Shown: positions 7,888 to 17,075, counted from the stretch's first letter. The stretch: DNA of 64,000 nt from Methylomagnum ishizawai (GCF_900155475.1 NZ_FXAM01000001.1:1537501-1601500), one strand, 5' to 3'. Numbers and translations are program-made. The notes: a model not told the origin generated them from the sequence alone.

Positions 7888-8414
7888 TTATCGCCGACAC
7901 CGGGTTTTGGGTGGCCTTGCTCGACCGGCGCGATAACCTACACGCCCGCGTGAGGGCCAAAGCGGCCCGACTCACCGAACCGCTCATCACCACCGTGCCC
8001 GTCGTCACCGAAGTTTGCTATTTGTTGCAAACCCGCCGTGGCCCGGAAGTGTCCGCGCAATTCCCGCTCGCGCAACAGGATGGCCTGTTCCGGCTTTTCA
8101 GCATCGAAGAAAGCCATCTGCCACGCATGGCGGAACTCATGCGGCAATATGCCAACCTGCCCATGGATTTCGCCGACGCATCCCTGGTCATCCTGGCCGA
8201 ATACCTGGGGCATGGGCGCATTGTTTCCATCGACCAGCCGGGTAGGGTGGGCCGGTATTCCCGGCCCACCGGGGTGTTTGGAATGGTGGGCATGAAGTAC
8301 ATGCCCACCCTACTTCGGTTGCCGTGCTGCCGGAATCCCGGCGGTTTCATTCACAAGCTCAACGGGACGGTATGGGACAGGCGGATCACGGCGGGGTGTC
8401 GCGCAGCCGGGTAG
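7884..8414 (+). CDS. PIN-domain (VapC-like) toxin with C-terminus replaced by repeat DNA
   Basis: The first ~118 residues are a PIN RNase: IIADTGFWVALLD (first acid), TTVPVVTEVCYLL (Glu), LPMDFADASLVILAE (Asp) and GRIVSID (last Asp). VapC-like proteins usually end ~20 residues later. Here the frame runs directly into a REP-like repeat (from about base 8235), giving an unrelated tail of about 58 residues (GRVGRYSRPTG...). All four acidic positions survive, so RNase function may remain, but the terminal helix/strand is lost. The GTG start overlaps the antitoxin stop. It may be attenuated or dead. Confidence 0.72.
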   Translation: MIIADTGFWVALLDRRDNLHARVRAKAARLTEPLITTVPVVTEVCYLLQTRRGPEVSAQFPLAQQDGLFRLFSIEESHLPRMAELMRQYANLPMDFADASLVILAEYLGHGRIVSIDQPGRVGRYSRPTGVFGMVGMKYMPTLLRLPCCRNPGGFIHKLNGTVWDRRITAGCRAAG

Positions 8415-8574
8415 GGTGGGCTGGTATTCCCGGTCCACCGGGATGTTTGGAGGTGGTGGGCATGAAGTACATGCCCACCCTACTTCGGTTGCCGTGCTGC
8501 CGGAATCCCGGCGGTTTCATTCACAAGCGCAACGGGACGGTATGGGACAGGCGGATCACGGCGGGGCGTCGCGC
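8235..8574. repeat. Tandem ~170-bp duplication carrying REP-like copies 3 and 4
   Basis: Bases 8235-8403 and 8404-8574 are near-identical direct repeats differing at a handful of bases and one indel. Each holds the bipartite REP-like palindrome (8241-8313 and 8410-8483) and ~90 bp that ends with the 3' end of the higA-like gene. The left unit therefore duplicates the end of that gene and abuts the truncated PIN toxin. Confidence 0.85.
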
Positions 8575-8918
8575 AGGACTTCGGGATGCCGGGCGACGAT
8601 GCCGAGCAACACGCGGGCCGCGCCGGAGGGCCGCTTACGGCCCTGCTCCCATTCCTGCAAGGTGCGCTTGGAGACGCCCAGGCTCTTGGCGAACTCGGCC
8701 TGGGACAGCCCGGCCTTGGCGCGGGCGTTCAAGGCCGCCCAGCGCTCGGCGGGAATGACGCCGTCCTCCTCGACCGTGCCATCGGCGCGGGTGACGATGC
8801 GCCGCGCCGACCCGTCCGGCTGCTCGACGTACTCGGTCTTGCAAGCCCAGGTTGCGGTTTTCATCTCGCGGACCGATTGCAGCAGGTCTCCGCAGAACCT
8901 CTCCATTTCCTCATCCAT
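8556..8918 (-). CDS. HigA/NadS-like XRE-family antitoxin
   Basis: A 120-residue protein with a C-terminal Cro/C1-type helix-turn-helix (AGLSQAEFAKSLGVSKRTLQEWEQGRKRPSGAA). It overlaps the preceding toxin gene by eight bases in the toxin-first order typical of higBA-type modules. The N-terminal half (ETEY-like region with VTRADGTVEEDG) is the usual variable, toxin-facing segment. Its 3' end lies inside the tandem repeat. Confidence 0.8.
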   Translation of the reverse strand: MDEEMERFCGDLLQSVREMKTATWACKTEYVEQPDGSARRIVTRADGTVEEDGVIPAERWAALNARAKAGLSQAEFAKSLGVSKRTLQEWEQGRKRPSGAARVLLGIVARHPEVLRDAPP

Positions 8919-9225
8919 CGCTGGCTTCCCCTCTCAGTTGGTTAAGGACCGCCGTGGGCAGGTTGTCGAACTTGGCCTTGGTGTAGACGATCAGCAGCAC
9001 GATCAGCCCGTTGTCCAGTGGGTTGAAATAAATGATCCTCGCGCCCCCGCGCTTGCCCATGCCTTGGCGCGCCCAGCGTACCTTGCGCAGCCCGCCGGTG
9101 CCGGGGATGACCGCGCCCGCCTCGGGATGCGCGGCGATCCAGTCGATGAATTCCTCGCGCTCCGCGCCGGTCCACACCGTGGCGGCGTATCTTTGGAAAG
9201 TGGGGGTTTCGACGACCGTGTACAT
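8911..9225 (-). CDS. HigB/RelE-like toxin
   Basis: A 104-residue protein from ATG 9225 (MYTVVETPTFQRYAATVWT); an open frame continues 12 codons upstream but would run through the promoter. The RelE/ParE-fold pattern is clear: EREEFIDWIAAHPEAGAVIPGTGGLRKVRWA, GKRGGARIIYFN, IVLLIVYTKAKFDNL. Such toxins are ribosome-dependent mRNA endonucleases. No Shine-Dalgarno precedes the start, and the promoter places +1 almost at the ATG, so the message may be leaderless. It forms an operon with the overlapping antitoxin gene. Confidence 0.8.
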   Translation of the reverse strand: MYTVVETPTFQRYAATVWTGAEREEFIDWIAAHPEAGAVIPGTGGLRKVRWARQGMGKRGGARIIYFNPLDNGLIVLLIVYTKAKFDNLPTAVLNQLRGEASDG

Positions 9226-9232
9226 GGACGGG

Positions 9233-9261
9233 ATTGTACGCCCTTGGCGTATATCCGCCAA
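9233..9261 (-). promoter_or_regulatory. higBA-like promoter with palindromic operator
   Basis: Minus strand: -35 TTGGCG (9261-9256), 17-bp spacer, -10 TACAAT (9238-9233). The perfect inverted repeat TTGGCG-N6-CGCCAA (9244-9261) covers the -35, a natural binding site for the XRE antitoxin (autorepression). Confidence 0.7.
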
Positions 9262-9328
9262 CGCGGGCGGCTATGGGCGGTGCCCGTGGCCTCCGCTTCC
9301 GCTCCTTGACCCTTGAGGTGCCCCGCCT

Positions 9329-12300
9329 ATGAATTGCCTGGAAAAACACTTGGACGCCATGGTTGCCCAGTCCCGCATTGCCCCACAGGACCGGGACGCC
9401 CTGTTGCAAGCCGCCGAAGCCCACCGGGCGGGCGGGATGGTCTGGGCCGAAGCCCAGGTCCGGGCCATCGATGATCGGCTGGAAGCGTTGCGGGCGGAGC
9501 GGGCGCGGGCCGGGGTGGCGGCGGGGTCCGCCGACGCGGGTGAGCATCCGGCGATGGCGCGGGGGGAAGGCAAAACCGGCGAGGCTTCGCGCCACAGGTT
9601 TTCCTGGGAGGCCAGCCAGGGCGGCGGCACGCCCGAATCCATCCGCGCCGAGTTGGTCCGCCGTTTCGGGGGCCGATTGATCCGGCGGCTGGAGCGGGCG
9701 AAGCGGCTCCACATCCTGGATGCCTGGCAGGCGCTGCGCCGGTTCGCGCCCGAGGCAGGACCTAACGACAAGGCGCTGTTCAAGGAGGGCCGGGTGTACT
9801 TGGTCGCGCCGAATATCCGGCCCGGCGATGCCGTTGGGGTGTTCCTGCACGAGACCGGGGTCCATGGCGGGCTGGTGGACTGGCTGGGCGGGCGCTTCCC
9901 GGAATTCGCGGCGCGGTTCCATGAACTGGTCGGGGCCGGGGACGCGGCGGCGGTGCGGGCCGAGGCGCAGGTGCAACGGTTATTGCGCGACAACGCGCTT
10001 AACCCCGCCGATGCCGACGAAGAGCGCATCGCCTATCTGGTCGAATACGTGACCCGGTTGGACGGCAAGGGCAAGGCCAAGCTGTCGGCGCGGGTGCGGG
10101 CCTGGGCACGGGAGGTGGTGGCGGCCTTGCGGGCGGCGCTGTATGCCTCGCCGTTCGGGCAATGGCTGCAACGGCGCGGGTTCGAGTTGACGGCGCGGGA
10201 TTTCGCGGCCTTGGCGCGGGCGGCGGTGCGGCGGGATGCGGCTTCAATCTCCACGGATTCGCGGAGATTGGCTAGCCAGTTCAACCTCGCGCCGATGTTC
10301 TACTCGGCGTTGACCCGCGCCGTGCAGGCCATGAAGCAGCCGAAGGCACCGGGTAGCCAGTGGGCGGCGATGCTCGACAAGGCTCCCGGCGTGAAGGTGG
10401 AGGAAGTCGAGTGGTCGGGGGTGAAGGAATGGCTGGCCGGGCGCGGGGGTTCGGTGGGCAAGGCGGAATTGTTGGATTTCCTGGCGCAGAACGAGATCAG
10501 GGTGGAGGAGGTTCAATCGCCGGAAAACGCCTCTATCGGGACCATGGATTTTCGGAAATACCAAGTGCCGGGCGGCGGCGGGTATCGGGAAGTGTTGTTG
10601 ACCTTGCCGCCCAAGATGCGGGATGCGTGGGAGGTTTTCGATCCCCGTTCGGGTGAAGTGGTGGATACCTTTTCGACCGAGGCATCGGCCAGGGATCATG
10701 TGGATGATCAGAACCGGCGCGGGGCCACCTTGGATTATGGCCGTATCCAAGTGCCCGATATTGCGCTGTCCTATCGCTCCGGCCATTGGCGGGAACCCAA
10801 TATCCTGGCCCATATCAGGTTGAACGAACGGGCGGACGCCGAGGGGCGGCGGGTGTTGTTCCTGGAAGAGGTGCAGAGCGATTGGCATCAAGAGGGGCGG
10901 AAGCGGGGGTATAAGCCGAGCATTCAGGCTTTTCGGGTTGAGCGGAAGGATGATGGCGATAGTTTCGGGGAGTGGGCCGTTATCGGGCCGGATGGCGAAT
11001 ATGGGCGCTATATGCGTGAGCAGGACGCGCAGCGCAGGGTAGATGCCGATAATTCGAGGCACATACAAAAGTTCGTACCCGATGCGCCGTTCAAGCAATC
11101 GTGGGCGCTGTTGGCGATGAAGCGCATGATCCGCTACGCCGCCGAAAACGGCTTCGACCGGATCGCGTGGGCACCGGGGGCGGTGCAGACGGAACGGTAT
11201 GAGCTGAACCGGCAGGTGGACAGCATCCTCGTGAACGCCGACCCGGATGGCGGGCGGAGGCTGGACATCGATATGGTTGGGCGGCGGGAGTACGAGGCGC
11301 TGGTGAGTTTGACGGTCGGCCCGGACGGGAAGGTGTTGGCCGGGGATATGGCCGAGGCGGTCGGGAAGCCGCTGGACGAGGTGGTCGGCAAGGAGATGGC
11401 CGAGCGGGTGATGGCGGTCGAGGGGGTGAAAACCTTCGAGGGCGACGGGTTGCGCGTCGGCGGCGAGGGGATGAAAGGGTTCTACGACAGGATTCTGCCC
11501 GCCGAGGTGAACAAGTACGTCAAGAAGTGGGGGGTGAAGGTGGTGCCGGTGGAGTTGGGCCGGGAGGTCCGCCCGGAACCTTGGGAACTGGACGACGATG
11601 AGGCAACTCCCGCGCCGCGCTATGGGCGAACCCTGGTCGCGCAGGGCGTGGACATCACGCCCGCGATGAAGCTGGCGGCGCTGGAGGAAGGACAACCGTT
11701 GTTCAGCCGCTCCGCGATGAAGGACATCGACGCCAACATCCGCAGGGGGCGGGACGCCCTGGCGAAGGCCGTCTTGGAGAAAACCTCCGTGCATCGCGCC
11801 ATGTTCCGCAATGGCCTGGGATGGGTCGATTTCGTGTGGGGCAAAACCGGGCGGGTGAAGCCTTCGGGCAAAACAGTCGGCGGCATGGGGTTGGCCCATA
11901 TCCTGGAAGCCAGGGGGCGCAAGGATGGAATGGCAGAGGCGGAGGCGTTGCGCCTGTTCGATCATTTGATCGAAACGATTGCCGCCGGTACGGAAATCCG
12001 TAGGAACGAAACCGGCGGTTCTATCAGGGCTGTGATCGCCAAGGGCGGCTACGAGGCCGTGCTGGTCCGTAACCGTGGAAGCAATGCGTGGGTTTTGAGC
12101 GGGTGGCGGGTGAATCCCGGTGCATCCGTGGAGGCCAATGACACCGACGGCGCTACGCATATCGCGGCTGACTCTAGCGACCATAATATGGGCGCGGGAT
12201 TCGATTCAACTATAGGCCCGCATGATGGGATTGACAATATCCGTTTCAGCCGGGCCGATCAGGAACCCGACCCCGCCGCAGTCCAGTCTTCCGCACGGGA

Positions 12301-13606
12301 AATGGGCCGCGCTGCGCGGATCATGCGGCGGGCAGGGCGGGATGTCGTGGATGGCTTCGATGGGATGGCCGACGACGCCAAGGCCGTGGCGCTGGGCGGC
12401 TTCACGGTGCGGATGAACGCGGAACTGGCCCAGGGATACCTGCCGGTGCTGGAACAGCGCTTCGTACCGGCGATGGCGGCGCGGGAGGTGGCGCAGCGCA
12501 TCCGGGAAAGCGGCCTGCTGGAAAAGACGGCGTATGTGAAGCCGGGCGCGGTGCATTACGAGCGGTTCGAGACTTCGCGGCAGGCGGACGAGCGGATCGC
12601 GGAGATCAAGGCGAACCCGGATTTGGAGTTCCTGGGGCATGGGTTGAACGTGCCGGACGAAAGCCAAATGCGCTTGATCGACCCGGCCTATGTGGCGGAG
12701 GTGGATACGCTGCTGGCGGGTCTCGGCGAGTCGCCGGAGGTACAGGCGATCCGGGACGCGATGTACCAGGGGTTCCTGCGGCGCTTGCCGGAGGTGTCGG
12801 CGCAGAAGCATTGGCTGCACCGCAAGAAGACGCCGGGGTTTTCGCGGGATGTGCTGCGGGCCTTGGCGAGCAAGGCGGTCCACGACGCCCACAATATCGC
12901 CAGGGTGAAGCATGGCTATCAGGCGTCCGACGCGCTGGAAGAGGGCGAACAGGCGCTGAAGGCGGCGGGCACCACCCATGGCATGAAGGCGGCGGTGGCG
13001 CGGCTGGCGGCGCTGGAAACCTATCAGCGGGATTGGCAGGCGGCGTCGAAGTTGGACTTCGACGTGGGGATGGACGCCCTGGAGGACGCCGGGCAGCGGA
13101 AGTTGATCCGGGAGGCGCGGCGGTTGTTCGGGAAGGATTCGGTGGCGCTGGCGCGGGCCATCGCCCGGCAGCGGCGGATTCTCGCGCAGGCGGGTTCGAT
13201 TCGGGCCGGGAATAAGGAGCGGGCGGCGGCGTTGGCGCTGGGCGAAATGCGGCGGGCCTACGACGACGCGGCCAATCCGACCATCCATCCCCTGGCCTTG
13301 AAGCTGAACGGGTTGGGTTTCGCGATGCACATGGGGATTTCCCCGGCGGCGGCGCTGGTGAACACCTTGCAGACGCCCATCATGACGATGCCGGTGGTGG
13401 CGGCACGGTTCGGGTTCGGCCCGACCCACGCGGCGTTCGGCAAGGCGCTGGGGGATTTTTTCAAGGGGGCGCGGAACCGGGAGGGGGATATTTCCATCGA
13501 GACCGGCGGTTTGGACGCCATCGAGCAGCGGGCGCTGTACCGGGTGCGGCGGCGCGGGATGCTGGATAAGACCCTGGCGCACGATACCAGTGAGCTTTCC
13601 AACGAT
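9329..13606 (+). pseudogene. Second large polyvalent protein, 3' end removed at an IS66 junction
   Basis: The start ATG 9329 follows GAGG. About 1426 genuine residues precede the junction; after that the frame reads antisense IS66 sequence to 14446. In order: a zincin-like HETGVH motif at residues 174-179 (FLHETGVHGG); a phage domain with LFLEEVQSDWHQEG at ~511-523, a WAPGAVQTERY region at ~611 and FYDRILPAEVNKYVKKWG at ~717; a region at ~815-915 (GWVDFVWG, GMGLAHILEARG, AWVLSGWRVNP) resembling phage Barnase/EndoU/ColicinE5-type nuclease modules; then residues ~1051-1426, shared with the first polyvalent gene. Such multi-domain proteins are proposed to enter a recipient with the DNA. Domain names are from pattern memory. 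Confidence 0.75.
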
Positions 13607-14993
13607 TCTTTTTCCCGACGGCGATGGGGCGGATGGCGTTCTCCACTGGATTGTTATCCACGGGCAAATCGCCGGTCTCGGCATAGCGGACGAGGGCGGG
13701 CCAGCGTTTCAGGGTGTAGTCCAGCGCCTTGGCGGCCCCGGTGCCCGGGGCGGTGCGGGCGCGGGTCTCGGCCAGCCAGGCGCGCAGGGACTCCAGTTCC
13801 GGCAGGGCGCGTTCGGCCCGCAGCCGCTGGCGGGCCGGGATGTCCAGCGACCGGGCCTCGGCTTCGACGGCGTAGAGCTGGCCGATGCGCCGCAACGCCT
13901 CCCCGGCCATGGGGCTTTGGTTGGCTTGGTGGAGTTCGAAGAACTTGCGCCGCGCATGGGCCCAGCAGCCCAGTTCGACGCAGGGCGGGGCCGCTTCCCG
14001 TTCCGGGGCGAACAGCGCCTTGTACCCGGCATAGTCGTCGACCCGCAGGTGGCCTTGCCAGGTGCCGAGGAACGCCCGCGCGTGCCCGCCGCCCCGGCCC
14101 GGCCGGTAGTCGAACACGACGATGCGGGGTCCCGGTTCCAGGTCGTTGCTGCGGTAGGCCCAGAGGTAGGCCTTCTTGGCCTTGCCGCTGCCGGGGTCGA
14201 GTTGCGCCACCGGGGTTTCGTCGGCGTGGAGCATGCCGCCCCGGCGCAGGTGCCAGGCGAGCCGGTCCGCCAGGGGTTGCAGGGCCACGCCGAGGCGGCC
14301 CACCCAGTCGGCCAGGGTCGAGCGCGACAGGACCACCCCGTCGCGGGCGGCGATCTGTTCCAGGCGGTACAGGGGGAGGTGGTCGACGTGCTTGCCGATC
14401 AGCACCCAGGCCAGCAAGCCCACCGCCGCCAGGCCGCCGTCGATGACGGCGGGCGGCACCGGGGCGGCGGCGACGGTTTCGCAGGGGCGGCAGGCATATT
14501 GGGGCCGGATGTGGCGGTGGACGAAGAACCGGGCCGGTTCGACGTCCAGTTGCTCGGTGACGTCCTCGCCGATCAGGACCAGGTCGGTGTTGCCGCAACG
14601 GGGACATTGGCAGGCCTCCGGTTCGTGGCGGTGCTCGATCCTCGGCAGGGGGTCCGGCAACGGCTGGCGTCCGGCCCTCGCGCGCTTCGGCTTGGCGGCG
14701 GCGGGGGCCGCCGCGCCGTCGGCCAGGCGCTCGATCTCCGCCTCCACCGCCGCCGAGTCCTCGTTCCAGGTGTCCTGGAACAGGTTGCGCTGGGTCTGGG
14801 GCAGGGCTTCGCTTTTGACCCCGAAGCGGATCCGCCGCAAATGGGCGAGTTCCAGGGTGAGCGCCTGGATCTTGAGGTCCTTGGCTGCCGACGCCCTTTG
14901 CAACGCCGCGATCATCGCCGCCAATCGGGTTCTGGCGGACGGTTCCAGGTTCAGCAGGTCGAGTTGGGCCAGCGCTTCCATAGCCCCGATCAT
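13607..14993 (-). pseudogene. tnpC: IS66 transposase TnpC, C-terminus missing
   Basis: About 462 genuine residues from ATG 14993. The N-terminal coiled coil (LAAMIAALQRASAAKDLKIQAL), the zinc-finger region (CQCPRCGN) and the DDE core (LHADETPVAQLDPG; DDYAGYKALF; GCWAHARRKFFEL; DNNPVENAIRPIAVGKKN) are all recognisable. The protein ends just after the catalytic Glu region, lacking the usual ~50 C-terminal residues, and the frame then reads through antisense polyvalent-gene sequence to 13461. It is probably inactive. Confidence 0.85.
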
Positions 14994-15059
14994 ACCCCCG
15001 CCCGACCCCCCGGAACCCTTGGAAACACTGGGTTCCGGGGGAATGCTCCGTCCCCGTCC

Positions 15060-15401
15060 TCAGGCTTGCCAATCCACCGGCGGCGTGGCCGACAGGCGTC
15101 GCCAGTCCACCCCCGCCACCAACCATTCCCTCTGCGCCGGCGTCAGCGCGAACACCGCCTCGCCCAGCGCGGGCCACGCGAACCCGCCCCGGTGCAGCCG
15201 ACGCTGGCACAGCCACGCCCCGTTCCCGTCCCACACCAGCAGCTTCAGCCGTGTGCCCGCCTTGTTCCGGAAGATGAACCCCGCGCCGGAACACGGCGAC
15301 CGGCCCAGCCGGTGCTGGACATGGGCCGACAGCCCATCGATGCCCCGCCTCATGTCCACCGGCTCGACCACCAACCACAGATGCTCCGGACGCCGGATCA
15401 C
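15060..15401 (-). CDS. tnpB: IS66 accessory protein TnpB
   Basis: A 113-residue IS66 Orf2 protein starting at a GTG whose bases overlap the tnpA stop (GTGA), a translational-coupling arrangement. It shows the conserved region VDMRRGIDGLSAHVQ...FIFRNKAGTRLKLLVWDGNG and length typical of the family. Full length. Confidence 0.9.
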   Translation of the reverse strand: MIRRPEHLWLVVEPVDMRRGIDGLSAHVQHRLGRSPCSGAGFIFRNKAGTRLKLLVWDGNGAWLCQRRLHRGGFAWPALGEAVFALTPAQREWLVAGVDWRRLSATPPVDWQA

Positions 15402-15700
15402 GCCAAGCCCCTCAGCAATTCCGCCACCCAGCGCGCCGGTACCGTCGCGGGAATATCCAACCGGACACCCGGGGCCAGCCGCAGCACCAAAGCCGGCCCC
15501 TCCTCGGCGGCGACCGGGGCCGGGGCCACCCGGACCGGAATCAATCCAAGGCCGGCCAACCCCCCGGCGGCGGGTTCCCGCTTCACCCAGCCCGAGAAGG
15601 TCTTGGGGTTCACTCCCCGTTGACGGCAATACTCGGCCTGGCTCAACCCGCTCTTCCTCCACGCCTCGACGTGGACCTCCGGCAAATCCCGCTTCTTCAT
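15398..15700 (-). CDS. tnpA: IS66 accessory protein TnpA
   Basis: A 100-residue protein from ATG 15700, preceded by GGAGGAG. It has an N-terminal helix-turn-helix (EAWRKSGLSQAEYCRQRGVNPKTFSGWVKR) typical of IS66 Orf1. It is the first gene of the tnpABC order, overlaps tnpB by four bases, and appears intact. Confidence 0.88.
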   Translation of the reverse strand: MKKRDLPEVHVEAWRKSGLSQAEYCRQRGVNPKTFSGWVKREPAAGGLAGLGLIPVRVAPAPVAAEEGPALVLRLAPGVRLDIPATVPARWVAELLRGLA

Positions 15701-15740
15701 CCCGCTCCTCCAACAAAAGGCCCAAGGGTGTCGCGGTTTA

Positions 15741-16672
15741 GAGGACATCCGGCACATCTTGTGCTTTTCGCGGCGAGCGTTTAAAAGCCCCGTTTTTTGC
15801 AAGGCGGGAAGCGAAGGAGAGTCGTGAGTTGCTTGGAAATCTCGGATCGACTGTGGGAGCGGGTAGCGTCGTTGTTGGAGCCGTTCAAGCGGCGCAGGCC
15901 GGGCGGTTCCAAGCCGCTGGGGTTCCGGACGGTCATGAATGGGATTTTGTACGTGCTCAAAACTGGTTGCCAATGGAATTGCCTGCCGCCCTGCTATGGC
16001 TCGAAGAGCGCGGTCCACGAACACTTCCAGCGATGGGCCGCTGCGGGCGTGTTCACGGAGATGTTCCGCTGGTCGGCGGCGGATTATGAGGAGCTTGAGG
16101 GTTTTGAACTGGCCTGGCAGTCGATGGACGGCAGCCTGGTGCAGGCCCCGGTGCGCCAAGCCCACTGCCGGAAGGACGAGGGGTTGGGGCGCAATCCCAC
16201 GGATCGCGGGCGTAGTGGCGGCAAGATCCACCTCCAGGTGGATGGGAAAGGGATGCCCTTTGCCGTCGTGCAAGCCGGGGCCAACGTACACGACAGCCGC
16301 TTGGTGACTGTCACGGTCGAGGCGGCCGTGATCGCGGCACCCGCCGGCACCCAGCAAGGACCCCGGCATCTTTGCCTGGACAAGGGTTATGGGTACGAGC
16401 GGGTTGAGCGGGAGGTTGCGGGATTGGGCTACGTTCCCCACATTCGCAAGATCGGCGAGGAAAAACGCCCCGGCTCCGCGGAAACACACCCCGCTCGGCG
16501 GTGGGTGGTGGAGCGGACATTCGCTTGGCTCAAGGGCTTCCGGGCCATCCGAACCCGCTACACCTGCCGTGGAGCCAATTATTTGGCCCTTCTTCAATTC
16601 GCCTGCGCCCTAATCCTTGAAAGACGGATCAAGGCCAACTCCGCGTAAGCAGCTTATGTGCCGGATATCCTC
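15741..16672 (+). mobile_element. Complete IS5-family insertion sequence
   Basis: A 932-bp element with 17-bp terminal inverted repeats GAGGACATCCGGCACAT (15741-15757) and its partner at 16656-16672, one mismatch. It is flanked by TTA direct repeats (15738-15740 and 16673-16675), a TNA-type target duplication usual for IS5/IS427-like elements. It inserted at the outer edge of the IS66 element. Confidence 0.88.
15824..16648 (+). CDS. IS5-family transposase
   Basis: A 274-residue DDE transposase. GTG 15824 is chosen because GAAGGAG lies just upstream; the open frame extends to TTG 15797. It shows the N-terminal DUF4096-like domain (LWERVASLLEP...FRTVMNGILYVLKTGCQW), the DDE residues SMDGS and LDKGYGYE, and the C-terminal RRWVVERTFAWLKGFRAIRTRY containing the catalytic Glu. 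The element ends are intact, so it may be mobile. Confidence 0.88.
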   Translation: MSCLEISDRLWERVASLLEPFKRRRPGGSKPLGFRTVMNGILYVLKTGCQWNCLPPCYGSKSAVHEHFQRWAAAGVFTEMFRWSAADYEELEGFELAWQSMDGSLVQAPVRQAHCRKDEGLGRNPTDRGRSGGKIHLQVDGKGMPFAVVQAGANVHDSRLVTVTVEAAVIAAPAGTQQGPRHLCLDKGYGYERVEREVAGLGYVPHIRKIGEEKRPGSAETHPARRWVVERTFAWLKGFRAIRTRYTCRGANYLALLQFACALILERRIKANSA

Positions 16673-16708
16673 TTAGCCAGGGCGTCCATGTGGGAGGGTT
16701 GGAGGCTT

Positions 16709-17010
16709 ACAGTGGAAACCCTGTTCGGCGCTTTGAAATCCAGGGGCTTCAACTTGGAGGATACCCACCTCACCGACCCCAAGCGCCTCGCCAAGCTCAT
16801 GGGCCTGCTTGCCCTGGCCTTCGCCTGGTCCTACCGCACCGGCGAACTGCTCCACGACGGCCCCAGCCCCGTCCGTCAAAAAAAACGCTGTCGCGCCCCC
16901 TCAAGTCCCTCTTCCGCCACGGACTCGACTTCCTTCGCAACACCGTCCTGAACCCAACCGAGAAGTCCGATGAGTTCGCCTGGGCATTGCGGGTTTTGTC
17001 CTGTACATAG
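16709..17010 (+). mobile_element. IS4-type element remnant (3' end)
   Basis: Nearly identical to the 3' part of the decayed IS4-type transposase at 49468-50182 (reverse) plus its downstream end at 47726-47858. It encodes the last transposase residues (VETLFGALKSRGFNLEDTH...) and ends with TTTTGTCCTGTACATAG. The 5' part is absent. A short unrelated stretch (16676-16708) separates it from the IS5 element. Confidence 0.8.
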
Positions 17011-17065
17011 GGCAACTGGATTCATAATGCGGGTGTCGCAGGTTCAAGTCCCGCCGTTGCTACCA
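17011..17065 (+). repeat. tRNA-Met 3'-half-like repeat A (candidate attachment-site remnant)
   Basis: This 55-bp block reads like the 3' half of elongator tRNA-Met: a CAT anticodon (TTCATAA), a T-arm (GCAGGTTCAAGTCCCGC) and the end GTTGCTACCA. The first six bases GGCAAC can pair with GTTGCT, but no D-arm is present, so it is not a normal tRNA. The same block occurs at 19103-19157 with a few differences. Confidence 0.65.
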
Positions 17066-17075
17066 ATGAATTCAA

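Larger units (their letters stand above)
13607..15737 (-). mobile_element. IS66-family element, truncated at its tnpC end
   Basis: The element has the complete IS66 order tnpA-tnpB-tnpC on the minus strand. tnpC stops being IS66-like at base 13607, exactly where polyvalent-gene homology also stops. The tnpC-side terminal repeat is missing and no target duplication is visible. The other end abuts an IS5-family insertion at 15738-15740. Confidence 0.8.

Noticed and set aside
8235-8574. CRISPR array
   Set aside because: Only two long near-identical units with no unique spacers; this is a tandem duplication.
13607-14446. C-terminal 280 codons of the 1705-codon polyvalent frame
   Set aside because: They read the IS66 transposase gene in antisense and show only Arg/Pro/Gly-rich low complexity.
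17011-17065. Functional tRNA-Met
   Set aside because: There is no D-arm, and the T-stem has a mismatch. At 55 nt it is too short; treated as a 3'-half remnant.
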